A DNA stretch of 64,000 nt from Sphingobacterium phlebotomi (GTDB lineage Bacteria > Bacteroidota > Bacteroidia > Sphingobacteriales > Sphingobacteriaceae): positions 58,134 through 122,133 of the forward strand of contig NZ_VTAV01000016.1 of assembly GCF_008180195.1 (NCBI RefSeq). Reading direction: 5' to 3'. The notes below the pieces were generated by a model. The model ran no database searches. It was given only the letters and a program-made list of their open reading frames with translations, and was not told where the DNA came from. The position numbers were made by a program, and so were the translations under genes. Below are positions 57,201 to 64,000 of the stretch, in pieces. How positions within the stretch are numbered: the stretch's first letter is position 1; every line of letters begins with the position of its first letter.

Positions 57201-60187
57201 ATGGATAACGAGGCGATGGCTGCTTTGTTGTCAACGATGAGCAATGCATTGAAAAACAGGTTCGGCGAAACATGTTCCTTTTGTAATATAAAGCTGTGTT
57301 GTGCCTTTCCATCCTTCCAATCCAATAGCTTTGTTGCTATCTTTTTAGCACCATGGGTTTCGAATAGAAATAGTTTTTGGGCGCGCGGCACATCGGTTTC
57401 AAACGTCATGGTTACCATATCGCCGATATTGTATTGCGCTTTGTCCAAGTTGTACACCAAGAACTCGGTTGCGGTCACTTTCCGTGTATCCGTTTTGTAC
57501 AAACGGACGTCCGCTGAAGATCGAATCGTGTCGCTTTCTTGAATAGTATAAGCTTCGACCCAATAGCGTCCACTGGTGAAGAGGTTGGAGTCGAGCTGTA
57601 TTAAACTCGTATCCCGCGTGCCAAAGTCATAACTGGCTACCCGTGTTTTGGGGGCTTCCTTATACAATAAAATAGGGTCGAAATAATTCGGGAAATACTT
57701 TTCATACTCCGCTTGGGAGAGTGTATGGTATCCTGCATCACGGAAAAACCTCATATTGTCATCGGTCAAGGCAATCTTTGATTCCATGTCGTATTTATAA
57801 ATATCGACCTTCCCCTTGAACCTCAAAGGCTGTCCGTTTTGATTAACCGTATGGATATGTATCTCTTTCCACTTCTTTTCTTCAATCATATTTTCCGTCT
57901 GGATACGGATATTCCATGGTTTTGTAGAAAAACGGTAACTACCCGAGGCGGCTTGCATTTCTCCCGTTTGATTGACCACTTCGACCGAATATTGCAAAGT
58001 AAAATCAGTCAACCCAACAAAAGTACTGTCCATTAAGGGAACAGCAATACGGAACTTCCCTTTGTCGTCCGCGGCTGTTGTGCTATCTGCAATAGAGATG
58101 GTTTTTCGTTGTAGGGGGTGATAGAGATTCACCTGATATTGTACCGCGGCATCTACCAAGGGTACGCCCGATAATGTTTCGGCAAGTCCAGCGAATATGG
58201 CGGTATCTTGGAATGTGTAGGTGTCTTTATTGGTCTCAAAACTGGCTTTGAATGTCGGGCGTTTATATTCCTCCACCCGTATGCGTTGTGTATTTATTTG
58301 TCGATTACCGTGAAAAGCGACTATTTTAAAAGAACCTGGTAATGTTTTGTTGGGCAATTGGAATGAACCGTGAACAGAACCGAAGCCATTGGTGACTAAG
58401 GTGAGCGAATCGATTTTTTGGTTATTGGCATCGTGCAGGAAGAGTTGAATTCCCGCCTTTTCCAGCGTGCTCCCCAATAAGCTGTGGCCGTTATAAAGTA
58501 TACTCTTAAAGTAAACAGTCTGTCCCGGACGGTAGATGGCACGGTCGGTCATCGTTTGGACAAAAATCATGTCTTTCTGGGTATAACGGTTTTCCCGGTT
58601 AACATGCGACTCGATGTTGTTGAGCTCGTCCATATCTATAAATTGATTTTCCTTAGGCAGAAATAGGAGATAATCGTTGAGGTCATTGCGGTCTTCTCTG
58701 TAATTTGATACGTAGGTAAACTCTCCCTTGCCATCCGTTGTGAAAGTCTGGATTAGCTTGGAAGAGGCATCGTTATTTGCTTCATAGAGTTGTATTTTTT
58801 CCTTATGATAAGGATTCCCCGTTTTTCTGTTGATTAGCAGACCCTTGTACTGCAGTTTTTGTTTTTCGGCATCGTCTTCTATGGTTGCCGACACAAAGAG
58901 GTCAGAAATAATGATGGTGCTTTCAACAACACCACGATAGAGACCATCGTCTTGAAATGTGGGATTATTGGCTAATAGAATGGTGTAATTTCCGTAAGGT
59001 AGGGGATTGAGCTTATAGATTGTGCTGTGTGCTTGGTAATCCTCAAAAGTTTTTAGAATAATGGTATCCTCATAAACCAATGTGGCATCGAGATTTACAT
59101 TAAACTTCAATGAGTCGTATTTTACTTCATAGTTTTTGTATTTCTCCGGCCGATTGGTTGTGTTATATACGCGAATATAAAGTGTATCGGCATTGCGGAT
59201 GCTTATCTTTATCGGTGTGTATAATTGTGCGGGCGCAAACTTATCATGGTTTAGTTTAATATCGGCTTTTTTGATCGTATTTGATACGTTTTTAACCTCC
59301 TTAATCCATGGTGATTGCGGGTAGTTTTCCAAAGCCCTGTTAATATGTTTTAGGGCTTCTGCTGGCTGCTGCGATTGCTGTGCGGTGGCAATTTGATATA
59401 GCAAATAAGCATTGTAGTTACTTTCCTGCTTGTTGATGATATCTAGGAACTTGGGCAATTCCGTTTCGATATTCCATTGCTGGATAGAGAGCCTGTAGCT
59501 CATTAGGTAAGCCGTTGCATCGTTATATTTCCCCGTCTTGTTCAATCGTTCCAGCTCCTGTGTTAGCGATGCAACTTTTTCGTCTTGCTCATGGTTTGTG
59601 TTTTGCAAGAAATTAAGATAATAGTGCGCCAAGAGGTGAAATAAAGTAGGGGTAAGGGTTACGTTTTTTTGCTCGACAAACATTGCCTTCCAATCCTGGA
59701 TATCTTCATGCACGAGCAATTCCTGTTGAGATAACGATAAGCTAAAAAGTGAATCGATTGTTTTGACCTTACCGATATGATTTTGAGATATGAACGGGTC
59801 ACGGCTATTGGATAGGTAGCGGGGCATATTGCCATACAGGTATTGGGCATAAAAGTTTTGTAAAACAGCTTGCTCTGCTTTATTCGCCTGTTTGATGTGC
59901 TGTTCCAAATGATTTTTGACCAATATAAAAGTACTATCGTCCGTATTGTTAATCCGTAGTGACAAATTTTCTGCCAATACCGCCCGGATCCACTCTCCAC
60001 TGTTTTTATTATCTTTTGCGGTTGCTTTGATTTGACGCAGTAAGGGTAACGTCTGTGCATAATTTTTTATACTGATCAAGCGGTGTACTTCGCGCCATGT
60101 GTCAGCAGTAGCGGTGTCTTTTACAGATCCATGAGCAAGTGCCAATAAGGGAAATAGACAGATTAGCAGCCAAATATATCTCTTCAT
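54290..60187 (-). CDS. Alpha-2-macroglobulin family protein with internal TonB plug sequence
   Basis: A 1965-residue exported protein with signal peptide (LLICLFPLLALAHG). Residues 25-300 are helical and TPR-like. MG2-type macroglobulin domains begin near 540 (MTDRAIYRPGQTVYFKS), with further MG domains and a bait-region-like part to about 1100. Residues 1118-1215 look like a SusC-type plug: LNEVVVTGYGQERKVALTGSV, APLYVVDGEMM, then IEVLKDASATALYGSRGANG and VILITTK. The alpha-2-macroglobulin core resumes near 1230. A thioester site YPYECTEQ has Cys1457 and Gln1460 intact, followed by the helical thioester domain and a C-terminal MG10-like domain. Family members trap proteases; bacterial ones guard the periplasm or act with PBPs. 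No pbpC is adjacent. The plug insert suggests contact with outer membrane TonB transport or just domain shuffling. Confidence 0.85.
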   Translation of the reverse strand: MKRYIWLLICLFPLLALAHGSVKDTATADTWREVHRLISIKNYAQTLPLLRQIKATAKDNKNSGEWIRAVLAENLSLRINNTDDSTFILVKNHLEQHIKQANKAEQAVLQNFYAQYLYGNMPRYLSNSRDPFISQNHIGKVKTIDSLFSLSLSQQELLVHEDIQDWKAMFVEQKNVTLTPTLFHLLAHYYLNFLQNTNHEQDEKVASLTQELERLNKTGKYNDATAYLMSYRLSIQQWNIETELPKFLDIINKQESNYNAYLLYQIATAQQSQQPAEALKHINRALENYPQSPWIKEVKNVSNTIKKADIKLNHDKFAPAQLYTPIKISIRNADTLYIRVYNTTNRPEKYKNYEVKYDSLKFNVNLDATLVYEDTIILKTFEDYQAHSTIYKLNPLPYGNYTILLANNPTFQDDGLYRGVVESTIIISDLFVSATIEDDAEKQKLQYKGLLINRKTGNPYHKEKIQLYEANNDASSKLIQTFTTDGKGEFTYVSNYREDRNDLNDYLLFLPKENQFIDMDELNNIESHVNRENRYTQKDMIFVQTMTDRAIYRPGQTVYFKSILYNGHSLLGSTLEKAGIQLFLHDANNQKIDSLTLVTNGFGSVHGSFQLPNKTLPGSFKIVAFHGNRQINTQRIRVEEYKRPTFKASFETNKDTYTFQDTAIFAGLAETLSGVPLVDAAVQYQVNLYHPLQRKTISIADSTTAADDKGKFRIAVPLMDSTFVGLTDFTLQYSVEVVNQTGEMQAASGSYRFSTKPWNIRIQTENMIEEKKWKEIHIHTVNQNGQPLRFKGKVDIYKYDMESKIALTDDNMRFFRDAGYHTLSQAEYEKYFPNYFDPILLYKEAPKTRVASYDFGTRDTSLIQLDSNLFTSGRYWVEAYTIQESDTIRSSADVRLYKTDTRKVTATEFLVYNLDKAQYNIGDMVTMTFETDVPRAQKLFLFETHGAKKIATKLLDWKDGKAQHSFILQKEHVSPNLFFNALLIVDNKAAIASLSIPIQRSDKTLSIKTSTFRDKITPGQSEKWRFTITQNNEVPQAEVLATMYDAALDMFASNMFPTSLQLNYPYYGRPNFHYLLREFHHKQQALDMFSKREWYAPQGNTVSPVYSYELWQRNGIFLRTSGTLNEVVVTGYGQERKVALTGSVASAESDGIMIRGASIGDNQTAPLYVVDGEMMDTFDLNTINPDLIASIEVLKDASATALYGSRGANGVILITTKEGQKKRAQLDAVQARANLDETAFFYPELYTDSEGNISFEFDSPEALSQWKLLLFAHGKNLEAGSATFFTQTQKQLMVRPNLPRYFREGDRITLKAQIQNISKSKVSGNARVEIINPENNQNISHIFLGENSTKAFDVGAENNSIVEWQLQVPTGYPIVQIKIVAATDEFSDGEQHELPILPNKVLISDTQKIMLKPDTQREYQIPGAGKENLHAKVQVQTNPILEILSALDYLKNYPYECTEQTVSKWFSLQMAHYIQKHYPALSDYFVTLGQENIRGRLEENSSLNELTMEEMPWLRDIQGEEAKRKAIAHLFSSNIQADINDLEKKIGKSQLNGGAFPWFEGGKPNTAISIRILEITGKVLHLDYTLISNTMRQNMQKLITSLDKDSILFDSKRNTMQVLDYLYARQYWNGLYKLDETILKKLDNELLKSPEITAQNAAGIAAKAWVINQILGESKPSGEIKNRITQEVIRDQERGMYWESNQKRFNAISLHSYMVEAYKLHDPSKLYEITQWIYYNKQANHWRSTWATVDAIYALLLANDPQDFSLDNTVEIWVDKEEIPTKNVVLGQSTKDFNVDELQGNRTISIKNNNNRRVYGSIVHQYFVPVEEVSSTTNAISIQKQYYAERQGKWVETNTFELGEKIKVKITVINDSPLEYVHLKDARPSAVEPIYRPSGYQWWQGYYFSLKDASTNYFFDYLPKGKRELEYEVKANNVGIFHSGITTVACMYDPTVNARSSNIVVTVAE

Positions 60188-60272
60188 GATTATACGGTAT
60201 GTGTTAAATGTACGTATTTTTTCTGCTTTTTAAGAATTGATGCCTGAAAGAGAAGTATTCCATAAAATTCGT

Positions 60273-60280
60273 TAATTTTG
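60273..60280 (+). promoter_or_regulatory. -7 element upstream of pepD
   Basis: TAATTTTG matches TAnnTTTG and lies 15 nt before the ATG at 60296. No clear -33 element. The last three bases are also an in-frame TTG, so that codon cannot be in an mRNA that starts downstream. Confidence 0.4.
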
Positions 60281-60295
60281 AAAGAAACAACAAAC

Positions 60296-61750
60296 ATGAT
60301 AATAGAACAAATAGAGCCAAAATCGTTATGGCAATATTTTGAAGCGCTAAATGCCGTTCCCCGGGCATCGAAGAAAGAAAAGCAGGTTATTCAGTTCATG
60401 TTGGATTTCGGCGCTCGTTTGGGATTGGAGACGATACAGGACAAGGTGGGTAATGTGATTATCCGTAAAGCAGCTACTGCTGGTATGGAGAATCGCAAGG
60501 AGGTTGTGTTACAATCTCATTTAGATATGGTTCATCAGAAGAACAACGACACGGATTTTGATTTTGATAAGCAGGGAATCTCCATGTTTATAGAAGATGG
60601 GTGGGTCAAGGCACATGGTACGACATTGGGTGCGGATAACGGGATAGGCGTAGCGGCAATCATGGCTGTTTTGACATCGGAGTCTATTGCCCATCCGGCG
60701 ATAGAAGGGCTATTTACGATAGATGAAGAAACGGGAATGACAGGCGCAAAGGGGTTGCAGGGTAATCTCTTAAAAGGTGAGGTGTTGTTGAATCTTGATA
60801 CGGAAGAAGATACTGAAATCGACATCGGTTGTGCAGGTGGGGTGGATGTGACGGCTCGTCGCACCTATATACCGGAAACAGATGAGGTTGATTTGGTTTA
60901 CTATAGGCTAACCGTTAAAGGGTTGCATGGCGGACATTCAGGGATGGAAATTCATAAAGGATTGGGTAATGCTAATAAAATAATTAACCGTTTATTGTAT
61001 AGCTTATTACCGTTGGATATCCGGTTGTCTAGTATTGATGGAGGAGGATTACGCAATGCTATCCCAAGAGAAAGTATGGCCATCTTCGCTGCCGAAGAAA
61101 CAACAACGGAACTGCTTTTATCGGTAATAGAACAAGAAAGCGCAGCGATAAAGCAAGAATTTGCAGGGGTTGATGAAATGCTTGAAATTACGTTGAAACG
61201 TTGTGAAAAACCATCTGATGACCTGTTGCCGATAGCGGTGCAGACAAAATTGATCCAAACGCTCTATGCGGCACCAAATGGTGTTTACCGTATGAGTGCT
61301 GATTTCGATAATCTGGTGGAAACGTCCAATAATATAGCGCGTGTCAAGGTAGGGAAGGGAAAGATTTCCGTCAAATGTCTCACGCGTTCTTCTGTGGAAT
61401 CATCAAAAGTTGATTTAGCAAACACTTTAAAATGTTGCTTCGAACTAATGGATGCGGAGGTTGCCTTCTCCGGTGATTATCCGGGTTGGACCCCCAATCC
61501 CAATTCGGAAATACTGGATATTCTCAAATCAACCTATACGAACTTATTCGATGAAGAACCGCATGTTGTGGCTTGCCATGCGGGATTGGAATGTGGCATA
61601 TTAGGTAGTCACTACCCCGATATGGATATGATCTCGTTCGGCCCGACCATTTTAGGAGCACATTCTCCACAAGAGCGTGTATCCATATCGTCCGTTCAGA
61701 AGTTTTGGACGTTTTTATTGGCGATATTGAAGGAGGTGCCGGTTAAATAA
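60296..61750 (+). CDS. pepD: Aminoacyl-histidine dipeptidase (PepD, M20 family)
   Basis: A 484-residue cytosolic metallopeptidase that cleaves dipeptides such as carnosine. Zinc ligands and catalytic residues are in VVLQSHLDMVHQK (His, Asp), TLGADNGIGVAAIMA (Asp), IDEETGMTGAKGL (Glu-Glu) and NLDTEEDTEIDIGCAGG, with the last His in SFGPTILGAHSPQE near residue 455. The lid domain fills about 200-380. I chose the ATG at 60296, which fits the family start; a TTG at 60278 is in frame but coincides with the promoter element. Confidence 0.94.
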   Translation: MIIEQIEPKSLWQYFEALNAVPRASKKEKQVIQFMLDFGARLGLETIQDKVGNVIIRKAATAGMENRKEVVLQSHLDMVHQKNNDTDFDFDKQGISMFIEDGWVKAHGTTLGADNGIGVAAIMAVLTSESIAHPAIEGLFTIDEETGMTGAKGLQGNLLKGEVLLNLDTEEDTEIDIGCAGGVDVTARRTYIPETDEVDLVYYRLTVKGLHGGHSGMEIHKGLGNANKIINRLLYSLLPLDIRLSSIDGGGLRNAIPRESMAIFAAEETTTELLLSVIEQESAAIKQEFAGVDEMLEITLKRCEKPSDDLLPIAVQTKLIQTLYAAPNGVYRMSADFDNLVETSNNIARVKVGKGKISVKCLTRSSVESSKVDLANTLKCCFELMDAEVAFSGDYPGWTPNPNSEILDILKSTYTNLFDEEPHVVACHAGLECGILGSHYPDMDMISFGPTILGAHSPQERVSISSVQKFWTFLLAILKEVPVK

Positions 61751-61773
61751 TCTTAAGTGCTGATCTGTAAATA

Positions 61774-62562
61774 ATGATGCTAAAAAGACGAAAGAAAGTT
61801 TCCTTGGTACTGGGGGGCGGCGGAGCTAGAGGCATTGCGCACATAGGCGTCATCCAATGGCTTGAAGAGCAAGGTTATGAGATAGATGAGATTGTCGGTT
61901 GTTCCATCGGCGCGCTCGTAGGGGGTGCATACGCTAGTAATCGCCTGCATGAACTGGGAGAATGGATGAAAACGCTGACCCGGGGACAGGTTTTCAAATT
62001 AATGGATTTTACCAATCCACGCTATGGTCTGTTGAAAGGTGAGCGTATTTTGGACACCTTGCATGAGGTGTTTGACGACGTCAACATAGAGGATTTGGCA
62101 TTAACCTATACGGCTGTCGCCACGGATCTGGGAAATGAACAGGAAGTGGTGTTCCGCGAAGGAAGCATTTATGCCGCCATACGGGCCTCTATCGCTATCC
62201 CAGGTGTTTTTACTGCGGTAGCCGCCGAGAATAGTTTTTTAGTGGATGGAGGGGTTTTAAACCCGCTGCCACTTAATCATGTAGCTAAAAAAAGAAACTT
62301 AACCATTGCGGTAAACTTGGATGGGATGCCTATTAAAGATAAAACCACGGTCACCCAAAATTTTACGGCGCGAACGTTATTGTTGGCATCGTATTATGCA
62401 ATGCGACGTCAATTAAGCACCTTGATGTTAGCGCTTCATAAGCCCGATTACGCCATCTCTGTGCCACATAATGCTGCCGATATATGGGAATTTCACCGTT
62501 CTGTTGAATTAATCGATATGGGGTATGAATTGGCTCGCAGCGTAATTAAACCCCATCCATAA
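61774..62562 (+). CDS. Patatin-like phospholipase (RssA type)
   Basis: A 262-residue protein with a patatin fold: oxyanion motif LGGGGARGIAHIGV near residue 14, nucleophile GCSIGALVGGAYAS (Ser near 44), and the catalytic Asp in LVDGGVLNPLP near 166. It hydrolyses acyl esters of membrane lipids, though substrates of bacterial RssA-like proteins are mostly untested. It lies 23 nt after pepD; its 3' end overlaps the opposite hydrolase by 17 nt. Confidence 0.92.
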   Translation: MMLKRRKKVSLVLGGGGARGIAHIGVIQWLEEQGYEIDEIVGCSIGALVGGAYASNRLHELGEWMKTLTRGQVFKLMDFTNPRYGLLKGERILDTLHEVFDDVNIEDLALTYTAVATDLGNEQEVVFREGSIYAAIRASIAIPGVFTAVAAENSFLVDGGVLNPLPLNHVAKKRNLTIAVNLDGMPIKDKTTVTQNFTARTLLLASYYAMRRQLSTLMLALHKPDYAISVPHNAADIWEFHRSVELIDMGYELARSVIKPHP

Positions 62563-63370
62563 ATTCGTTGATCACCTGATTAAATTCTTCTGGCGCTTCC
62601 AGATTGGGTAAATGTCCACATCCGGCAATCTCTTTAAACCGGGCGTTTGGAATAGCCTCCTCTAAATCCTTCATATCCTGAGCGGAAGTAATCCGGTCGT
62701 CACTACCGCGGATCAGGAGCGTAGGAACGCTGATGTCTTTTAAAGTGTCGCTGGTGTCTGTTCTGGCAGCTAGCGCCAACAATGTAGAACAGATACTCCG
62801 CACGCTGTTCCGGCGAATGGCACTTTTAATATACTCGACAGCTTCTGCTTTTTCTTGTATACTATTTGCTGAAAATACATTTTCTACAAAACCAATAGAG
62901 AACGGTCGGCGTCCGTGATTAAGAACGGCTTGTATACTATCAAATCGTTTTTGTTTTCCGACATTGGTATCCGCTTTACTATGTGTATCGGCTAAAATGA
63001 GGCCCGATATCTTTTCGGGAAATAGTTGGTAGGCACGCAGCGCAATATATCCCCCCATGGAAATACCACATAACGTCGCTTGTTCGACATCCAGTTTCTC
63101 CATAAATACCCGTATATCTTTTGCAAAAACATCGATGGAAAAAAAACTATGTCCGCTCGTTGAGAGACCATGTCCACGAATATCTAATGCAATTCCCGTA
63201 ATATCTTCCGGTAATGCTTCCAATTGGTCGCGCCACATATTTTTGTTAAACGGAAAACCATGTAAAAAAATAATGGTTTTGGATGATGTTGTTGGTGATT
63301 TTTTGATGAGATAGGAGATACTTATATCCCCAATTCGTATTTTGTTGCTTTTTATTAAGCGTTCGATCAT
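62546..63370 (-). CDS. Alpha/beta hydrolase
   Basis: A 274-residue cytosolic alpha/beta-fold hydrolase: oxyanion region FLHGFPFNKNMWRDQLEAL, nucleophile GISMGGYIALRAY near residue 105, acid in LLIRGSDDRITSAQDM, histidine in AGCGHLPNLEAPEEFN near 252. This set fits 3-oxoadipate enol-lactonase-like or esterase members, so no exact substrate is given. It stands alone and converges on the patatin gene with a 17-nt overlap. Confidence 0.88.
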   Translation of the reverse strand: MIERLIKSNKIRIGDISISYLIKKSPTTSSKTIIFLHGFPFNKNMWRDQLEALPEDITGIALDIRGHGLSTSGHSFFSIDVFAKDIRVFMEKLDVEQATLCGISMGGYIALRAYQLFPEKISGLILADTHSKADTNVGKQKRFDSIQAVLNHGRRPFSIGFVENVFSANSIQEKAEAVEYIKSAIRRNSVRSICSTLLALAARTDTSDTLKDISVPTLLIRGSDDRITSAQDMKDLEEAIPNARFKEIAGCGHLPNLEAPEEFNQVINEFMDGV

Positions 63371-63459
63371 ATTAATAAATTTAATGCGAATGTAATTATT
63401 TTTTAATCAGCAATATACATACCATTGCTACATTTAGCGTATCTTTTTTCTCAAAATAA

Positions 63460-63490
63460 TTTGGAAAAAAGGAAAAAGTGGCGATATTTG
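63460..63490 (+). promoter_or_regulatory. Promoter of tRNA-Arg
   Basis: TTTG (63460-63463), exactly 19 nt spacer, then GATATTTG (63483-63490), one base off TAnnTTTG. The predicted RNA start is about 40 nt before the tRNA. An AACAA...TTGTT inverted repeat lies between. Confidence 0.55.
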
Positions 63491-63536
63491 CATCACCAAA
63501 ACAACAAACAATTGTTGTTGTCGACATAAAAAGTCC

Positions 63537-63610
63537 GCGCTTGTAGCTTAATTGGATAGAGCACCTGACTACGGATCAGGAGGTTAGGGGTTCGACTCCC
63601 TTCAAGCGCA
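63537..63610 (+). tRNA. tRNA-Arg (ACG)
   Basis: Cloverleaf by eye: acceptor GCGCTTG/CAAGCGC, D arm GCTT/GAGC, anticodon stem CCTGA/TCAGG with loop CTACGGA (anticodon ACG, read as ICG after deamination), T arm AGGGG-TTCGACT-CCCTT and discriminator A. CCA is not encoded. The gene is complete, and I see no integrated element beside it. Confidence 0.95.
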
Positions 63611-63656
63611 CTTTTTCTCACCTTGATTATCTTTATCTTATATTTCAGAATCGAGT

Positions 63657-63842
63657 TTACGCAGCGTCCTTTGTATTTTTTACAAGACCTATCCCCGAGA
63701 AGAAAAAGATTAACGCAATAACACCGATAACAATCAGTGATATGTAGTCGGTATTTTGATTAATCAGTTCGTAGCCCGTGTAGATTAATCCAATAATACC
63801 TAAAATAGTTAGTATCGTTCCAAATATCCGTTTTACATTCAT
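63657..63842 (-). CDS. Small two-helix membrane protein of unknown function
   Basis: A 61-residue protein with two hydrophobic segments (FGTILTILGIIGLIYTGYELI and ISLIVIGVIALIFFFSGIGLV) joined by a short polar turn and a basic start (MNVKR). Small proteins of this type are common in Bacteroidota membranes; no function is known. It stands alone, reading toward tRNA-Arg. The 158 nt between its start and the window end hold no other gene that I can see. Confidence 0.7.
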   Translation of the reverse strand: MNVKRIFGTILTILGIIGLIYTGYELINQNTDYISLIVIGVIALIFFFSGIGLVKNTKDAA

Positions 63843-64000
63843 GGTTTCGTTTTTTGATATTTAAACAATATTTATGCCCGAATGATTTTTATAGCGAGAT
63901 GATAAAACGAAAAGATTCCCTGGTATGATACTCCCTATTTGCTGGACAACTTTTTACTAAACTAAGATATAATTACGATACATTTTTAATTTCCTGATAG

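Noticed and set aside
63537..64000. Integrated element at tRNA-Arg
   Set aside because: The DNA after the tRNA holds only a small membrane protein gene with normal composition; no integrase is present within the window.

Overview
The window looks like chromosomal DNA of a Bacteroidota member, most likely of the Sphingobacteriaceae. The evidence is the gene content (DUF3822, WbqC, DUF4180, a SusC-type plug sequence, many lipoproteins and beta-barrel proteins), several TAnnTTTG promoter elements with an upstream TTG/TTTG, and near absence of Shine-Dalgarno sequences except before rpsU. No ribosomal RNA, CRISPR array or intact insertion sequence was seen. Genus and species cannot be fixed from the sequence alone.

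Layout. 1-2857: tail of a membrane flippase-like gene coupled to a GT4 glycosyltransferase, then rpsU and a HAD hydrolase. 2947-4129: tRNA-Met(CAT) with the C-terminal stump of a serine recombinase running antisense into it, followed by repeat-rich DNA with one 50-codon ORF, probably a decayed integrated element. 4130-10933: lipoprotein, a complete RND efflux operon (TolC, RND pump, adaptor) with a palindromic operator candidate, and another small lipoprotein. 11190-16148: ABC-F ATPase, two L,D-transpeptidases of different families, an aspartyl protease with PDZ. 16243-22771: topA, a small conserved gene and cmk in one coupled operon, a tandem UspA protein, and an ECF sigma factor followed by a membrane-anchored beta-barrel protein.

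22791-33751: metabolism and envelope genes: HAD phosphatase, proline dehydrogenase, S4 protein, aroB, ThuA, PBP4-type DacB, UMF1 transporter, LutA-like protein, sugar isomerase, POT peptide transporter, Dpm-type glycosyltransferase. 33768-40319: information processing: ruvB, helical protein, RecD-like helicase, DUF3822, rsmD, coaD, DUF4180, DbpA-like helicase. 40519-46199: envelope genes of unknown function (lipoprotein, two related large proteins, another lipoprotein) plus two thioredoxin-fold proteins. 46532-51377: dapA, ligA, a GT2 and a lipid A type acyltransferase. 51454-63842: WbqC, beta-barrel protein, esterase, maltose-type acetyltransferase, a 1965-residue alpha-2-macroglobulin carrying a TonB plug sequence, PepD, patatin, alpha/beta hydrolase, tRNA-Arg(ACG), small membrane protein.

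Most of this is ordinary core genome. The points most worth a second look are the alpha-2-macroglobulin with an internal SusC-like plug, an exact 26-nt repeat placed just before a terminator hairpin at two distant intergenic sites (40390 and 46374), the unknown three-gene envelope operon at 41036-45018, the decayed tRNA-Met element, and the strong Shine-Dalgarno sequence reserved for rpsU. I did not find a convincing new defence or mobile system.
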